Source: an uncultured Rhizobiaceae group bacterium (GTDB lineage Bacteria > Pseudomonadota > Alphaproteobacteria > Rhizobiales > Rhizobiaceae). From it: DNA of 64,000 bases. A program made the translations under genes and the position numbers. Shown piece after piece: positions 36,308-44,913 of the stretch (position 1 is the first letter of the stretch; each line of letters starts with the position of its first letter). The notes beneath the pieces are model-generated. The model had not been told where the DNA came from, did no database searches, and saw nothing but the letters and a program-made list of their open reading frames with translations. The stretch covers positions 1-64,000 of the forward strand of contig CALLUS010000014.1 in NCBI GenBank assembly GCA_938010435.1, read 5' to 3'.

Positions 36308-37396
36308 ATGCAAGCCGTATTGCTCACCGGACACGGTGGACCAGAAGTACTGCGTGTGGTGGATGACCATCCTGTTCCCTCACCTGCAGCAGATGATGTG
36401 CTTATTCGTGTGGGGGCTTGTGGGGTCAACAACACGGATATCAACACGCGCATTGGTTGGTATTCAAAGGCCGTGCGTGACGATACAAATTCAGCTGCGT
36501 CGAATGATGTTGAGCCTGACAGTTCGGATTCCAGTTGGTCAGGAGCGTCCATTGGTTTCCCGCGCATTCAAGGTGCTGACATTTGCGGCGAGATTATTGC
36601 GGTTGGAAGCAATGTTGACAACACCCGAATTGGCGAACGCGTTTTGGTCCAGTCTATGCAACCTCAAGAAGACGATGAGCATGGCTTGAGTTGCATCACC
36701 ATCGGTTCTGAAATTGATGGGGGATTTGCTGACTACGTAACCGCAAATTCTTCAATGACTTATTCTGTCGACAGCACACTCAGCGATGTTGAATTGGCCT
36801 CATTTCCCTGTGCCTACACCACGGCGGAAAATATGTTGGAACGCATCAAGCTCACGAACGGCGAACGCGTGTTGATCACAGGCGCATCGGGCGGTGTTGG
36901 GTCTGCTGCTGTCCAATTGGCCAAGCGCAGAGGGTGCCATGTGACGGCTACGACTTCTCCGTCCAAAGCACAATTTGTCAGGGATCTCGGCGCAAATGAA
37001 ATTCTCGATAGAAACGACAAGCCTCAATCGCTCAACTATGATGTGTGTGTTGACGTGGTTGCAGGAGCGGCGTTTTCAAACATGTTGGACGCCTTAAAGC
37101 GCGGGGGGCGTTACATTTGTGCAGGAGCGATTGCAGGCCCCATTGTCGAATTAGATGTGCGTACCGTCTATTTAAAAGACTTGATGGTGGCTGGCAGCAC
37201 ATGGCAGTCGCCATCAATAATGGAAAACCTGGTTTCATACATTGGGCGCGGTGAAATCCAACCCGTTGTATCCAAAACCTATCCTCTCTCTCGCATTGCA
37301 GAAGCGCAAAGCGACTTTATTTCTAAAACCTATCCCGGCAAACTGGTTCTTATTCCAGATGCCAAATGGGAAACTCATTCCGGAGACAATTCATGA
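36308..37396 (+). CDS. Medium-chain zinc-type dehydrogenase/reductase
   Basis: The product of about 362 residues (from ATG at 36308) is a medium-chain dehydrogenase/reductase: GGPEVLRVVDDHPVPSPAADDVLIRV, GADICGEIIAVGSNV and the NAD(P)-binding VLITGASGGVGSAAVQLAKRRG. It resembles quinone oxidoreductase and alcohol dehydrogenase-like members. A GTG six codons upstream (36290) is an alternative start. It begins 22 bases after the MttB gene and its stop overlaps the DMGDH start (ATGA), so the three are one operon. The substrate is unknown. Confidence 0.85.
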   Translation: MQAVLLTGHGGPEVLRVVDDHPVPSPAADDVLIRVGACGVNNTDINTRIGWYSKAVRDDTNSAASNDVEPDSSDSSWSGASIGFPRIQGADICGEIIAVGSNVDNTRIGERVLVQSMQPQEDDEHGLSCITIGSEIDGGFADYVTANSSMTYSVDSTLSDVELASFPCAYTTAENMLERIKLTNGERVLITGASGGVGSAAVQLAKRRGCHVTATTSPSKAQFVRDLGANEILDRNDKPQSLNYDVCVDVVAGAAFSNMLDALKRGGRYICAGAIAGPIVELDVRTVYLKDLMVAGSTWQSPSIMENLVSYIGRGEIQPVVSKTYPLSRIAEAQSDFISKTYPGKLVLIPDAKWETHSGDNS

Positions 37397-39867
37397 AATC
37401 TCACGCACAAGCAGTCGTCATTGGCGGCGGAGTTGTTGGCTGTTCAGTTCTGTATCACCTCACGAAAGCAGGATGGAAAGATGTGGTTCTACTGGAGAGA
37501 GATCAGCTCACATGTGGTTCCACTTGGCACGCAGCGGGTGGTTTTCATGCACTCAACGGCGATCCAAATGTAGCAAAACTGCAGGCTTACACGGTTGGCT
37601 TGTATGAGGAACTTGAAAAAATCTCAGGCGAAAATTGCGGCCTTCACCTGACAGGTGGTGTGGCCTTAGCGGATACGCCAGAACGTCTTGAATGGCTAAA
37701 AATGAGCCATGCCCGTGGTCGTTACCTCGGTATGGACACGGAAATAATTTCCACCAAGGAAGCCAAGGAATTGCTGCCACTCTTGGAAGAAGAATATTTC
37801 GTAGGTGCCATGTGGGACAGTGTTGAAGGTCACCTCGATCCCTACGGCACCACAAACGCCTACGCAAAATCCGCAAAGCTAGGCGGCGCTGAAATCGAAC
37901 TTCAGTGCAAGGTGGAAGAACTCAATTGGGATGAAGCCAAAAGCGTTTGGAATATCACCACCAATAAAGGAACGATGACGGCAGACCATATCGTCAACGC
38001 CGGCGGCTTATGGGCACGCGAAGTGGGCCGCATGGTGGGTGTGGAACATCCTGTATTGGCTATGGAACACCACTATTTGCTAACGGAAGCCATGCCGGAA
38101 GTGGCTGAAATCAATGCCTCGACTGGTAAAGAAGTGATCCATGCCATCGATTTCTCCGGCGAGATTTACATTCGCCAAGAACGCGACGGGATGTTGCTTG
38201 GAACTTATGAAAAACAGGCAACACCATGGTCGCCCAAAAACACGCCTTGGGATTTTGGACAGGAACTTTTGAATCCAGATTTGGATCGCATCGGCCCTTC
38301 CCTTGAAGTGGGTTTCAAACACTTCCCAGCATTCGAAAAAGCAGGCATCCGCCGGATTGTCAACGGGCCGTTCACCTTCGCCCCTGATGGCAATCCGCTG
38401 GTTGGCCCTGTGAAAGGCATTCCGAATTACTGGTCAGCTTGCGCTGTTATGGCAGGCTTTTCCCAAGGTGGTGGCGTGGGTCTTGTCTTGTCCGAATGGA
38501 TGGTCAATGGCGATCCGGGTTATGATATTTGGGGCATGGACGTTGCACGCTTTGGCCCGCACATCACCCGCGATTATACAAATGCAAAAGTGCGTGAAAA
38601 TTATTCCCGCCGCTTCCGTATTCGCTTCCCCAACGAAGAATTACCTGCTGCACGTCCCCACCAGACAACACCGCTCTACGACATCCATTTGGCGAATGGC
38701 GCAGTGATGGGCGATTCATGGGGATTGGAAACACCACTCTGGTACGCCCCTAAAGGCATCAAAGCAGAAGATATTTTCTCGTTCCATCGTTCCAACGATT
38801 TTGAACACGTGAAAGCGGAGGTCAACAATTGCCGCACAAATGTTGGTATCACCGAAATTTCCAACTTTGCGAAATATGAAATCACAGGTTCAGGCGCACG
38901 TGAATGGTTGTCTGAAATCATGACAAATTTTATTCCCAAAACCGGTCGCCTTGCCCTCACGTCTATGGTCAATGAAAACGGTAAGATCATCGGCGACTTC
39001 ACAATCGCCGGCGCAGGACTCGACACAACTGGCCCGAACAAAGGTCAAGAACGGCTCCAAATGTGGGGATCATCCCAAGCGCAAATCTATCACATGCGCT
39101 GGTTTGAAAAGCACTTGCCAGATGATGGTTCAGTGCACATCCGCAATATTGACCTTGGCCTCACAGGTCTCTCAATTGCAGGACCGAACGCACAAAAAGT
39201 GTTGGCCAAATTGACGGACGAAGACATATCCAACGAAGCCTTCAAATTCATGGACTACCGCGAACAACCTGTCGCGTCTGTTCCCGCCATGGTCAACCGT
39301 ATTTCCTATACAGGCGATCTGGGTTACGAAATATGGGTAAAGCCTGAGTTCTTACGTCGCCTCTACACAGGCATCATGGAAGCAGGTGCCGAGTTCGACA
39401 TCAAACCGTTTGGAATGCGCGCATTACTGAACATGCGATTGGAAAAACACTTCGGCACATGGTTCCGCGAGTTCCGTCCCATATACACCCCGTTTGAAGC
39501 GGGGCTGGACCGTTTCGTTTCAAAAAAGAAGAATATATTCATCGGTCGCGAAGGCGTGTTTGCCCATAAGGACAATCCCCCCCTCACCCGCATTTGCTTG
39601 AACGTAACGGGTGCTACCGATGCTGATTGCATTGGCGATGAACCGATCTTTTTGGGTGACAAAGTTATCGGCTGGATTACGTCCGGTGGTTACGGTCACT
39701 ACGTGGAGCAATCTTTGGCCACTGGCTACATTCCTACAGAACATTTGGAAGCCGCCAAAGCAACAGGCCTTAAAGTCGAGATCATTGGCGATATGTGCGA
39801 CGCGGTCATACAAGATGAGCCCCCATTCGATCCGGAAGGTAAACGCATGCGTGGTAATTTTTCCTAA
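37393..39867 (+). CDS. Dimethylglycine/sarcosine dehydrogenase-like FAD protein
   Basis: The 824-residue protein has an N-terminal FAD domain (VVIGGGVVGCSVLYHL, LTCGSTWHAAGG with the likely covalent-FAD histidine) and a C-terminal GcvT-like folate domain (residues about 430-810; GDLGYEIWV, GMRALLNMRLEKHFGTW). This is the layout of dimethylglycine and sarcosine dehydrogenases, which transfer the removed methyl as methylene-tetrahydrofolate. The ATG at 37393 overlaps the previous stop (ATGA) and has a GGAG site. In an operon with an MttB homologue it would complete betaine to sarcosine demethylation. A hairpin follows at 39885-39920. Confidence 0.9.
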   Translation: MKSHAQAVVIGGGVVGCSVLYHLTKAGWKDVVLLERDQLTCGSTWHAAGGFHALNGDPNVAKLQAYTVGLYEELEKISGENCGLHLTGGVALADTPERLEWLKMSHARGRYLGMDTEIISTKEAKELLPLLEEEYFVGAMWDSVEGHLDPYGTTNAYAKSAKLGGAEIELQCKVEELNWDEAKSVWNITTNKGTMTADHIVNAGGLWAREVGRMVGVEHPVLAMEHHYLLTEAMPEVAEINASTGKEVIHAIDFSGEIYIRQERDGMLLGTYEKQATPWSPKNTPWDFGQELLNPDLDRIGPSLEVGFKHFPAFEKAGIRRIVNGPFTFAPDGNPLVGPVKGIPNYWSACAVMAGFSQGGGVGLVLSEWMVNGDPGYDIWGMDVARFGPHITRDYTNAKVRENYSRRFRIRFPNEELPAARPHQTTPLYDIHLANGAVMGDSWGLETPLWYAPKGIKAEDIFSFHRSNDFEHVKAEVNNCRTNVGITEISNFAKYEITGSGAREWLSEIMTNFIPKTGRLALTSMVNENGKIIGDFTIAGAGLDTTGPNKGQERLQMWGSSQAQIYHMRWFEKHLPDDGSVHIRNIDLGLTGLSIAGPNAQKVLAKLTDEDISNEAFKFMDYREQPVASVPAMVNRISYTGDLGYEIWVKPEFLRRLYTGIMEAGAEFDIKPFGMRALLNMRLEKHFGTWFREFRPIYTPFEAGLDRFVSKKKNIFIGREGVFAHKDNPPLTRICLNVTGATDADCIGDEPIFLGDKVIGWITSGGYGHYVEQSLATGYIPTEHLEAAKATGLKVEIIGDMCDAVIQDEPPFDPEGKRMRGNFS

Positions 39868-39884
39868 ATTCACCCAACCATCAA

Positions 39885-39920
39885 GTCGCTCGATCAACAC
39901 AGTAAAGTTGGTTGAGCGGC
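39885..39920 (+). terminator. Hairpin after the DMGDH-like gene
   Basis: Arms 39885-39898 and 39907-39920 pair imperfectly (a few mismatches and G-T pairs) around an 8-base loop. There is only a weak T-rich tail, so it is a possible terminator. Confidence 0.5.
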
Positions 39921-39983
39921 CTTAAATCCTTCTTGCTTCCATGACATGCAAAGGCTAATTTACCGGCTCATGAAGGTTTCGGT

Positions 39984-40610
39984 ATGATCGCAAACCTGTT
40001 CAAGCTAGGAATTCTCGTGCAGCCCCAGCACAATAAAACACCTAACAAATTTGCTGACGAAATTCGCTTTTTCAGGAGGTGGATCAAGAACCCTAAAGCG
40101 ACAGGCGGAATCGTTCCTACCGGTTCGGCATTGGCCAAGAGCATGGCCAGTTTTGTTGATCCGAACTCCACTGCACCTGTATTGGAATTGGGCCCGGGTA
40201 CAGGCGTAATTACTAAGGCTATATTGGCCACCGGGTTGGCTCAATCTCAACTCACCTGTTTGGAATTCTCAGAAGAATTCATCGAACCACTCAAATTACT
40301 TTTTCCTGAAATTAATGTGGTTCAAGGCGATGCGTTCAACCTGGAAACGAGCTTTCCATCCGATACGACAGAAAAATTCGGCGCAGTGATCTCCGCTCTA
40401 CCTTTATTGAATTTTCCAATTGAGCTCAGGCAGAAGTTTATCACGGATTTACTGGATTTAATGGTTCCAAACGCACCTATTGTTCAATTCTCTTATGGAA
40501 GAAAGTCTCCCATACCGCGAAACGATGCCCTCTATTCAACAAAGGCTCACGATTGGGTGGTTAAGAACATCCCGCCTGCACGTGTATGGGTATATCGACG
40601 CACGGCATAG
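39984..40610 (+). CDS. pmtA: Phospholipid N-methyltransferase, PmtA-type
   Basis: The 208-residue protein looks like the Rhizobium-type phosphatidylethanolamine N-methyltransferase: FFRRWIKNPKATGGIVPTGSALAKSMA, the SAM motif VLELGPGTGVITKAIL and VISALPLLNFPIELRQKFI. It uses SAM to methylate phosphatidylethanolamine towards phosphatidylcholine, at the cytoplasmic membrane face. It is a single gene, downstream of the DMGDH operon. A general small-molecule methyltransferase is the alternative, but the N-terminal RWxxNPKATG block favours PmtA. Confidence 0.8.
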   Translation: MIANLFKLGILVQPQHNKTPNKFADEIRFFRRWIKNPKATGGIVPTGSALAKSMASFVDPNSTAPVLELGPGTGVITKAILATGLAQSQLTCLEFSEEFIEPLKLLFPEINVVQGDAFNLETSFPSDTTEKFGAVISALPLLNFPIELRQKFITDLLDLMVPNAPIVQFSYGRKSPIPRNDALYSTKAHDWVVKNIPPARVWVYRRTA

Positions 40611-40845
40611 AACCAGCCCTTTGAAGCAAGTGGCAACAATAAGGAGAGGCTATATGAAACCCCCAACTTAGAGTTTGCCGCAGTATCTGATTTTAAAATA
40701 TAGCTTGAAAGAAACCATATTTTCTTGAACAGGCAACCATATTCAATCTTAGAAAAACTTTGGCATGAGGGCGCCACACGGTCCTTTAAAAACTTACTTC
40801 ACATTTGTAGTCAGCCATTCCTGAACCTGGTCTATGGGCGCAAGA

Positions 40846-41715
40846 TCAAACCATATCAGAAGTGAGCTGAGGGCTGACGGGAGGTGTTTCCAAAAATCGC
40901 CATCTCAAGGGCGTTGCACTCGCTATTCGTGAAACCGCATTCACGTGAATCCGGAGCAAACGTTGTGCTCCAGAGAAGCGTTCAACAACTTCTGGTTCGT
41001 CGATTAGTGTTGCCTGTCCATGGATGTGAAGTTGATCTCCAGTCTCAAAATCCACGAACAAAACACATGCTTCCGGATTAATAAGTAAATTCCCGAAAGT
41101 GTTGAACAGGTAATTGCCTTTGTAATCGGGAATTGTGATCTGAGATGAAGTGTCCACGGACACGAACCCGGGGTGGCCGCCGCGATGATTGATGTCTACG
41201 CCCTCATAGGGCTCGTCTGAACCATCCAGAATATAAGATACGATAAAGAACGTATCGGTGGTCGAAATGAGAGCGATATCATCCGGACCAAGAGTGTTTT
41301 GTTGTGTGACTTTACGTTGAGTCGATTGAAGTTCACGTTCTGCAACTTCTCGTAGATTGATATATTTGGGACAGTTTCCATAACTTTGCACGACCGTGAT
41401 CGTAATAGAATTCTCATCTATCGCAGAAATACGCCCCTGCATGCGGTTTCGGCGACGGTTTGAAAGATCAAGCCCCAATACGCCAACAGCTTGACCCGTA
41501 GAAAGCGCATTAAAAGCCTTTGTCAGGTCGCGCGGGCCAGTTTGTATCACAAGTGTTTTTGGGTCAGGCGACGCTACAAAGCCAACCGAACCCGTTATTA
41601 TGGAAGCATGGGGCAAGCTGTCATGATCAACAGTTCCCAGAAAGATGTATTCGAGTTGTTCAAAGAAATCACGATGTTGCTCTAGCATGAAGTTTCGCAT
41701 CAAGTGCTTGCTCAT
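40846..41715 (-). CDS. Pyridoxamine 5'-phosphate oxidase-like (flavin reductase-fold) protein
   Basis: The 289-residue protein resembles the FMN-binding split-barrel family often found fused N-terminal to ferredoxin reductases. It has FLGTVDHDSLPHASIITG near residues 26-43, an IQTGPRDLTKAFNAL segment and GDQLHIHGQATLIDEPE near residue 233. No fusion partner is present, so it is a stand-alone unit. Its product could be a flavin- or haem-linked oxidoreductase. It is convergent with pmtA. Confidence 0.75.
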   Translation of the reverse strand: MSKHLMRNFMLEQHRDFFEQLEYIFLGTVDHDSLPHASIITGSVGFVASPDPKTLVIQTGPRDLTKAFNALSTGQAVGVLGLDLSNRRRNRMQGRISAIDENSITITVVQSYGNCPKYINLREVAERELQSTQRKVTQQNTLGPDDIALISTTDTFFIVSYILDGSDEPYEGVDINHRGGHPGFVSVDTSSQITIPDYKGNYLFNTFGNLLINPEACVLFVDFETGDQLHIHGQATLIDEPEVVERFSGAQRLLRIHVNAVSRIASATPLRWRFLETPPVSPQLTSDMV

Positions 41716-41813
41716 CGCATCGATTTTTTTCGCATCCCTGTTTGGTCCTGCAAGCGCTGTTCGCCTTCATTGAAATGTCTTACAGTCATGATGTGTTCTT
41801 ACTGATGAGTGAT

Positions 41814-42200
41814 CTATGAAAGATTTGGAGGCCCGTTGGGGCAATCAATCAAATAACCCCAACCGCCATTTTCGAGTTTCTTGGCCACTTCCGTGGATTG
41901 TCCTTCAGCTATGACATTGCCATCGGGGGCAATAACACTCCAATTGGCGCGAACGAGTGCAATATCACCAATGATGACTTCGCTAAACACATCGCTCTGA
42001 ATCCGTGGTTTCAATTCCATGAAGCCCTCAAATGCAGCACGCGCCCCGGCGATACCTGTACTAGGCGGCTGATCTGGCGGAAAGAAAATTTGGCAATCAG
42101 GATGAAACATTGTTGTGATCCCGTCTAAATCACCTTCTTGAAGGTAAGCGCTGACACAGTCTGCGATTTCGCGGGGTTGGTTGGCAATGCGTTTGGTCAT
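41814..42200 (-). CDS. SnoaL-like / nuclear transport factor 2-fold protein (1)
   Basis: This 128-residue protein has the cone-shaped NTF2/SnoaL fold pattern (VSAYLQEGDLDGITTMFHPDCQIFFPP; RAAFEGFMEL; NWSVIAPDGNVIAEGQSTEV). Such proteins are often small enzymes or ligand binders; no catalytic residue can be assigned. The ATG at 42200 is preferred over an upstream extension that lacks similarity. It follows a second SnoaL-like gene by about 110 bases and the pair may be transcribed together. Confidence 0.75.
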   Translation of the reverse strand: MTKRIANQPREIADCVSAYLQEGDLDGITTMFHPDCQIFFPPDQPPSTGIAGARAAFEGFMELKPRIQSDVFSEVIIGDIALVRANWSVIAPDGNVIAEGQSTEVAKKLENGGWGYLIDCPNGPPNLS

Positions 42201-42308
42201 GATTATTCTCAGTTCTTTTCCATGGTTGAGAAATACTGCTTGAAACAAGGAAAGCCACCGTACGCTTGGCACGAGTTAGTCTCGTAACACTAACGGGGCC
42301 GGTAAGGC

Positions 42309-42695
42309 TTATTCTGGTCCATTGTTGTCCATATCAAGGATCATCTTCCACGCGCCGTTTTCATGACGTTTGTACACAAGTACCAAACGGCCTTCGGGAC
42401 TACGAACATCTCCAGTCTCACGCATTTTCATTGTGCCGTAGAACCGTCCAGAAACCACAGCGGTATCACCATAGAACTGCAATTCTTCAATATCAAAACC
42501 TGATTTGATCTCCGCAGCCTCAATGCGGGGGATGTATTTGTCACGAATGGCCTGAACTCCGACCGTCACCGGCTGACGCTCGTTCACTGTCATCACATTG
42601 GCATGGCAGGTGTTCGCCATCTGCTCGATATTGCCACCATCTAGTCCAGTGTTCCAGGTGTTGATGATTGCTCCAATTTCTTCGCGTTCAGTCAT
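42309..42695 (-). CDS. SnoaL-like / NTF2-fold protein (2)
   Basis: The 128-residue protein has the DUF4440/SnoaL-type fold (IINTWNTGLDGGNIEQMANTCHANVMTVNER; AVVSGRFYGTMKMRETG; LVLVYKRHENGAWKMILDM). The specific function is unknown. It is divergent from a LysR regulator with a 144-base gap, so that regulator probably controls it and its downstream neighbour. Confidence 0.78.
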   Translation of the reverse strand: MTEREEIGAIINTWNTGLDGGNIEQMANTCHANVMTVNERQPVTVGVQAIRDKYIPRIEAAEIKSGFDIEELQFYGDTAVVSGRFYGTMKMRETGDVRSPEGRLVLVYKRHENGAWKMILDMDNNGPE

Positions 42696-42839
42696 GGGAT
42701 TACTCCGTTGCTTGGTCTAATTATCACAACAAGTTGGCATTTATGCTCATCCGTTACTGTGACTTGCCCAGAATGTAAGCGATCTCTATAATAAGAATAA
42801 TCCACCTATTATCGAACACAGTGATCGAAAAAACGAACA

Positions 42840-43736
42840 ATGAGCCGAAGTAATTTTGGAGATATTCGCGTTTTTGTTGAAGTCGCACGCAGGGGTGGGT
42901 TTCGCGCAGCCGCCGAGCATCTACATCAAGCTCCGGCATCCATCAGTGAAGCTGTGCAGCGGTTTGAGGATCGATTAGGAGTTAAGCTGTTTGAGCGCTC
43001 CACGCGGTCGGTCGTGCTGACATCGATAGGTGAACAGTTCTATGCACGAAGCTTGCCAGCTGTTGCTGAATTAGAAGGCGCCATAAGCGATCTCGACGAT
43101 CAGAAAGATCAGGTTACCGGCACGCTCCGATTATCCGCCCCCTATAGCGCAGGGCCTTTCTTTCTGGATGAGCTGGTTGCTCGTTTTGCAGAAGCTTATC
43201 CTTCAGTAGATGTTGAGCTGATCTATGACGACAAGAAAATAGACTTATTGACTTCCGGCATTGATGCGGCAATTCGGTCCAACACATTATTGGGGCCGGA
43301 CACGCATGCAGTTTCTGTTGGCCCTGAACTCAAAATGTCCATTGTTGCCGCTCCAAGTTATCTTGCGCGAAAAGATACCCCAAAACACCCGCGTGACATC
43401 TTGGAGCATGATGCTATCTGCTATGCATTTGGCCTCGGTGGTCAACAAGCCCCTTGGGGGTTTATTGGGCCGGAGGGTGAATATGTCATGCAGCCGCAAC
43501 CAAGAATGCTCGCCAATGATATGCGTTCGCTTTTGCAGTATGCAAAACATGGGCTTGGACTAGCTTATGTTTATGCTGAAATAGCAGCGCCTTATATTAC
43601 CAATGGCAATGTTGTTGAAGTTTTGACGAAACACCTTTCATCAATGCCTCGTTATTCTTTGAACTACCTTGGTAAAAAACACATGACCCGTCGCCTCAGA
43701 GCGTTCGTCGATATGGCGAAAGAGAATGCCCGTTAG
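42840..43736 (+). CDS. LysR-family transcriptional regulator
   Basis: The 298-residue protein has an N-terminal winged helix (FVEVARRGGFRAAAEHLHQAPASISEAVQRFEDRLGVKLFERSTRSVVLT, residues 12-61, quoted in parts) and a LysR substrate-binding domain with LRLSAPYSAGPFFLDELVARF. It resembles the CrgA/PecT-like subgroup. The divergent SnoaL-like gene on the other strand is its likely target. Inducer unknown. Confidence 0.88.
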   Translation: MSRSNFGDIRVFVEVARRGGFRAAAEHLHQAPASISEAVQRFEDRLGVKLFERSTRSVVLTSIGEQFYARSLPAVAELEGAISDLDDQKDQVTGTLRLSAPYSAGPFFLDELVARFAEAYPSVDVELIYDDKKIDLLTSGIDAAIRSNTLLGPDTHAVSVGPELKMSIVAAPSYLARKDTPKHPRDILEHDAICYAFGLGGQQAPWGFIGPEGEYVMQPQPRMLANDMRSLLQYAKHGLGLAYVYAEIAAPYITNGNVVEVLTKHLSSMPRYSLNYLGKKHMTRRLRAFVDMAKENAR

Positions 43737-43800
43737 CTTGTATTAGTGTGCAAATGAGTTTGGTTAGATTCCAAGCAGGTTTTCATAGAAAAGTGCGTAT

Positions 43801-44847
43801 CTAAACGCTTACAGTCGCGAGGTTTTTGCGAAACTGGCGAAATGAGATCAACTTTCTGCTTTTCTCGTCCCACAACGCAAGCGGCACGCATTTAATGCTG
43901 TCCCAGAATGTCAAACGGCCGATCTCGCGCAACTCAGGATAATCACGCACAATTTTCGGCAAAACATGAAATGGAATTCCGCTCGATATATGATGTACGT
44001 GGTGAATACCGATATTGCCAGTCATCCACATCAATGGCTGTGGCAGATCGTAGAAAGAACTGCCTTCAAGCGCTGCCACTTCGCGATTCCAATCAACAGC
44101 TTTTTCCCAATGGGTTTCTTCATATTGGTGTTGAACATAAAACAGCCAAACGCCTACGAATGCACCAATGATCACCACAGGCAAATGCACCATCAAAAAG
44201 GCTTTCCAACCAATCAACCAGATTAGACCGAGGCACAGAATGGCCAATCCGGTGTTTGTAAACAACGAACTGTAAAGCGGCATACGGGATTTGGTGTGCC
44301 CGTTGGGCAAACGTTGACGCAATATGAACTGATATGCAGGACCAACGATGAATAGCGTAACAGGATGGCGGTAAAGCCAATATTTCCAACGTTCGCCTTT
44401 GCTCAAAGCTTCGTATTCAGAAACGGTGAGTGTATTGATATCACCAATACCACGGCGCTCAAGATTGCCTGACCCAGCATGGTGCAATGCATGTGAACGA
44501 CGCCAATCATCATAAGGCGTAACCGTTAAAACACCCAAAAACCGGCCAACCCAATCATTCGCAGCTTTCGATGTGAACATCGCACCATGACCACAGTCGT
44601 GTTGAATGGCAAAAAGGCGAACCAACATAAATGCGGTTGGCACAGCTAAAATGAGAGTAAGCCAATAGCCAACGGCCAAAGCACTCCACATTGCAGCCCA
44701 AAGAGTGACAAACGGGAACAGAGTGATAATGCACTCAAAAATCGCACGACGATTGCTCGGATTTTTGTAAGTCGCCAAACGGCGACTCCAGATTTTTTCA
44801 TCTTGCAAGATGAAGTGCCTCCCAAAGCGGATATGTCGATTCAACAC
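43801..44847 (-). CDS. Fatty acid desaturase, membrane di-iron type
   Basis: The 348-residue membrane enzyme has the three histidine boxes HDCGHG, HALHHAGSGNL (with WRRSHA before it) and HVHHISS, and about four hydrophobic helices. It resembles delta-12/omega-6-type bacterial desaturases, which introduce double bases into acyl lipids at the cytoplasmic membrane. Its only start in the frame is a GTG at 44847. A later methionine would cut the N-terminus. It lies 66 bases downstream of gcvP in the same direction, though a link is unlikely. Confidence 0.85.
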   Translation of the reverse strand: MLNRHIRFGRHFILQDEKIWSRRLATYKNPSNRRAIFECIITLFPFVTLWAAMWSALAVGYWLTLILAVPTAFMLVRLFAIQHDCGHGAMFTSKAANDWVGRFLGVLTVTPYDDWRRSHALHHAGSGNLERRGIGDINTLTVSEYEALSKGERWKYWLYRHPVTLFIVGPAYQFILRQRLPNGHTKSRMPLYSSLFTNTGLAILCLGLIWLIGWKAFLMVHLPVVIIGAFVGVWLFYVQHQYEETHWEKAVDWNREVAALEGSSFYDLPQPLMWMTGNIGIHHVHHISSGIPFHVLPKIVRDYPELREIGRLTFWDSIKCVPLALWDEKSRKLISFRQFRKNLATVSV

Positions 44848-44913
44848 GAATCAAAGCTGCAGCCCACAAAAAACTGATATCACGCCTTGTCTTCAAGACC
44901 ATTCATTTGTTTG

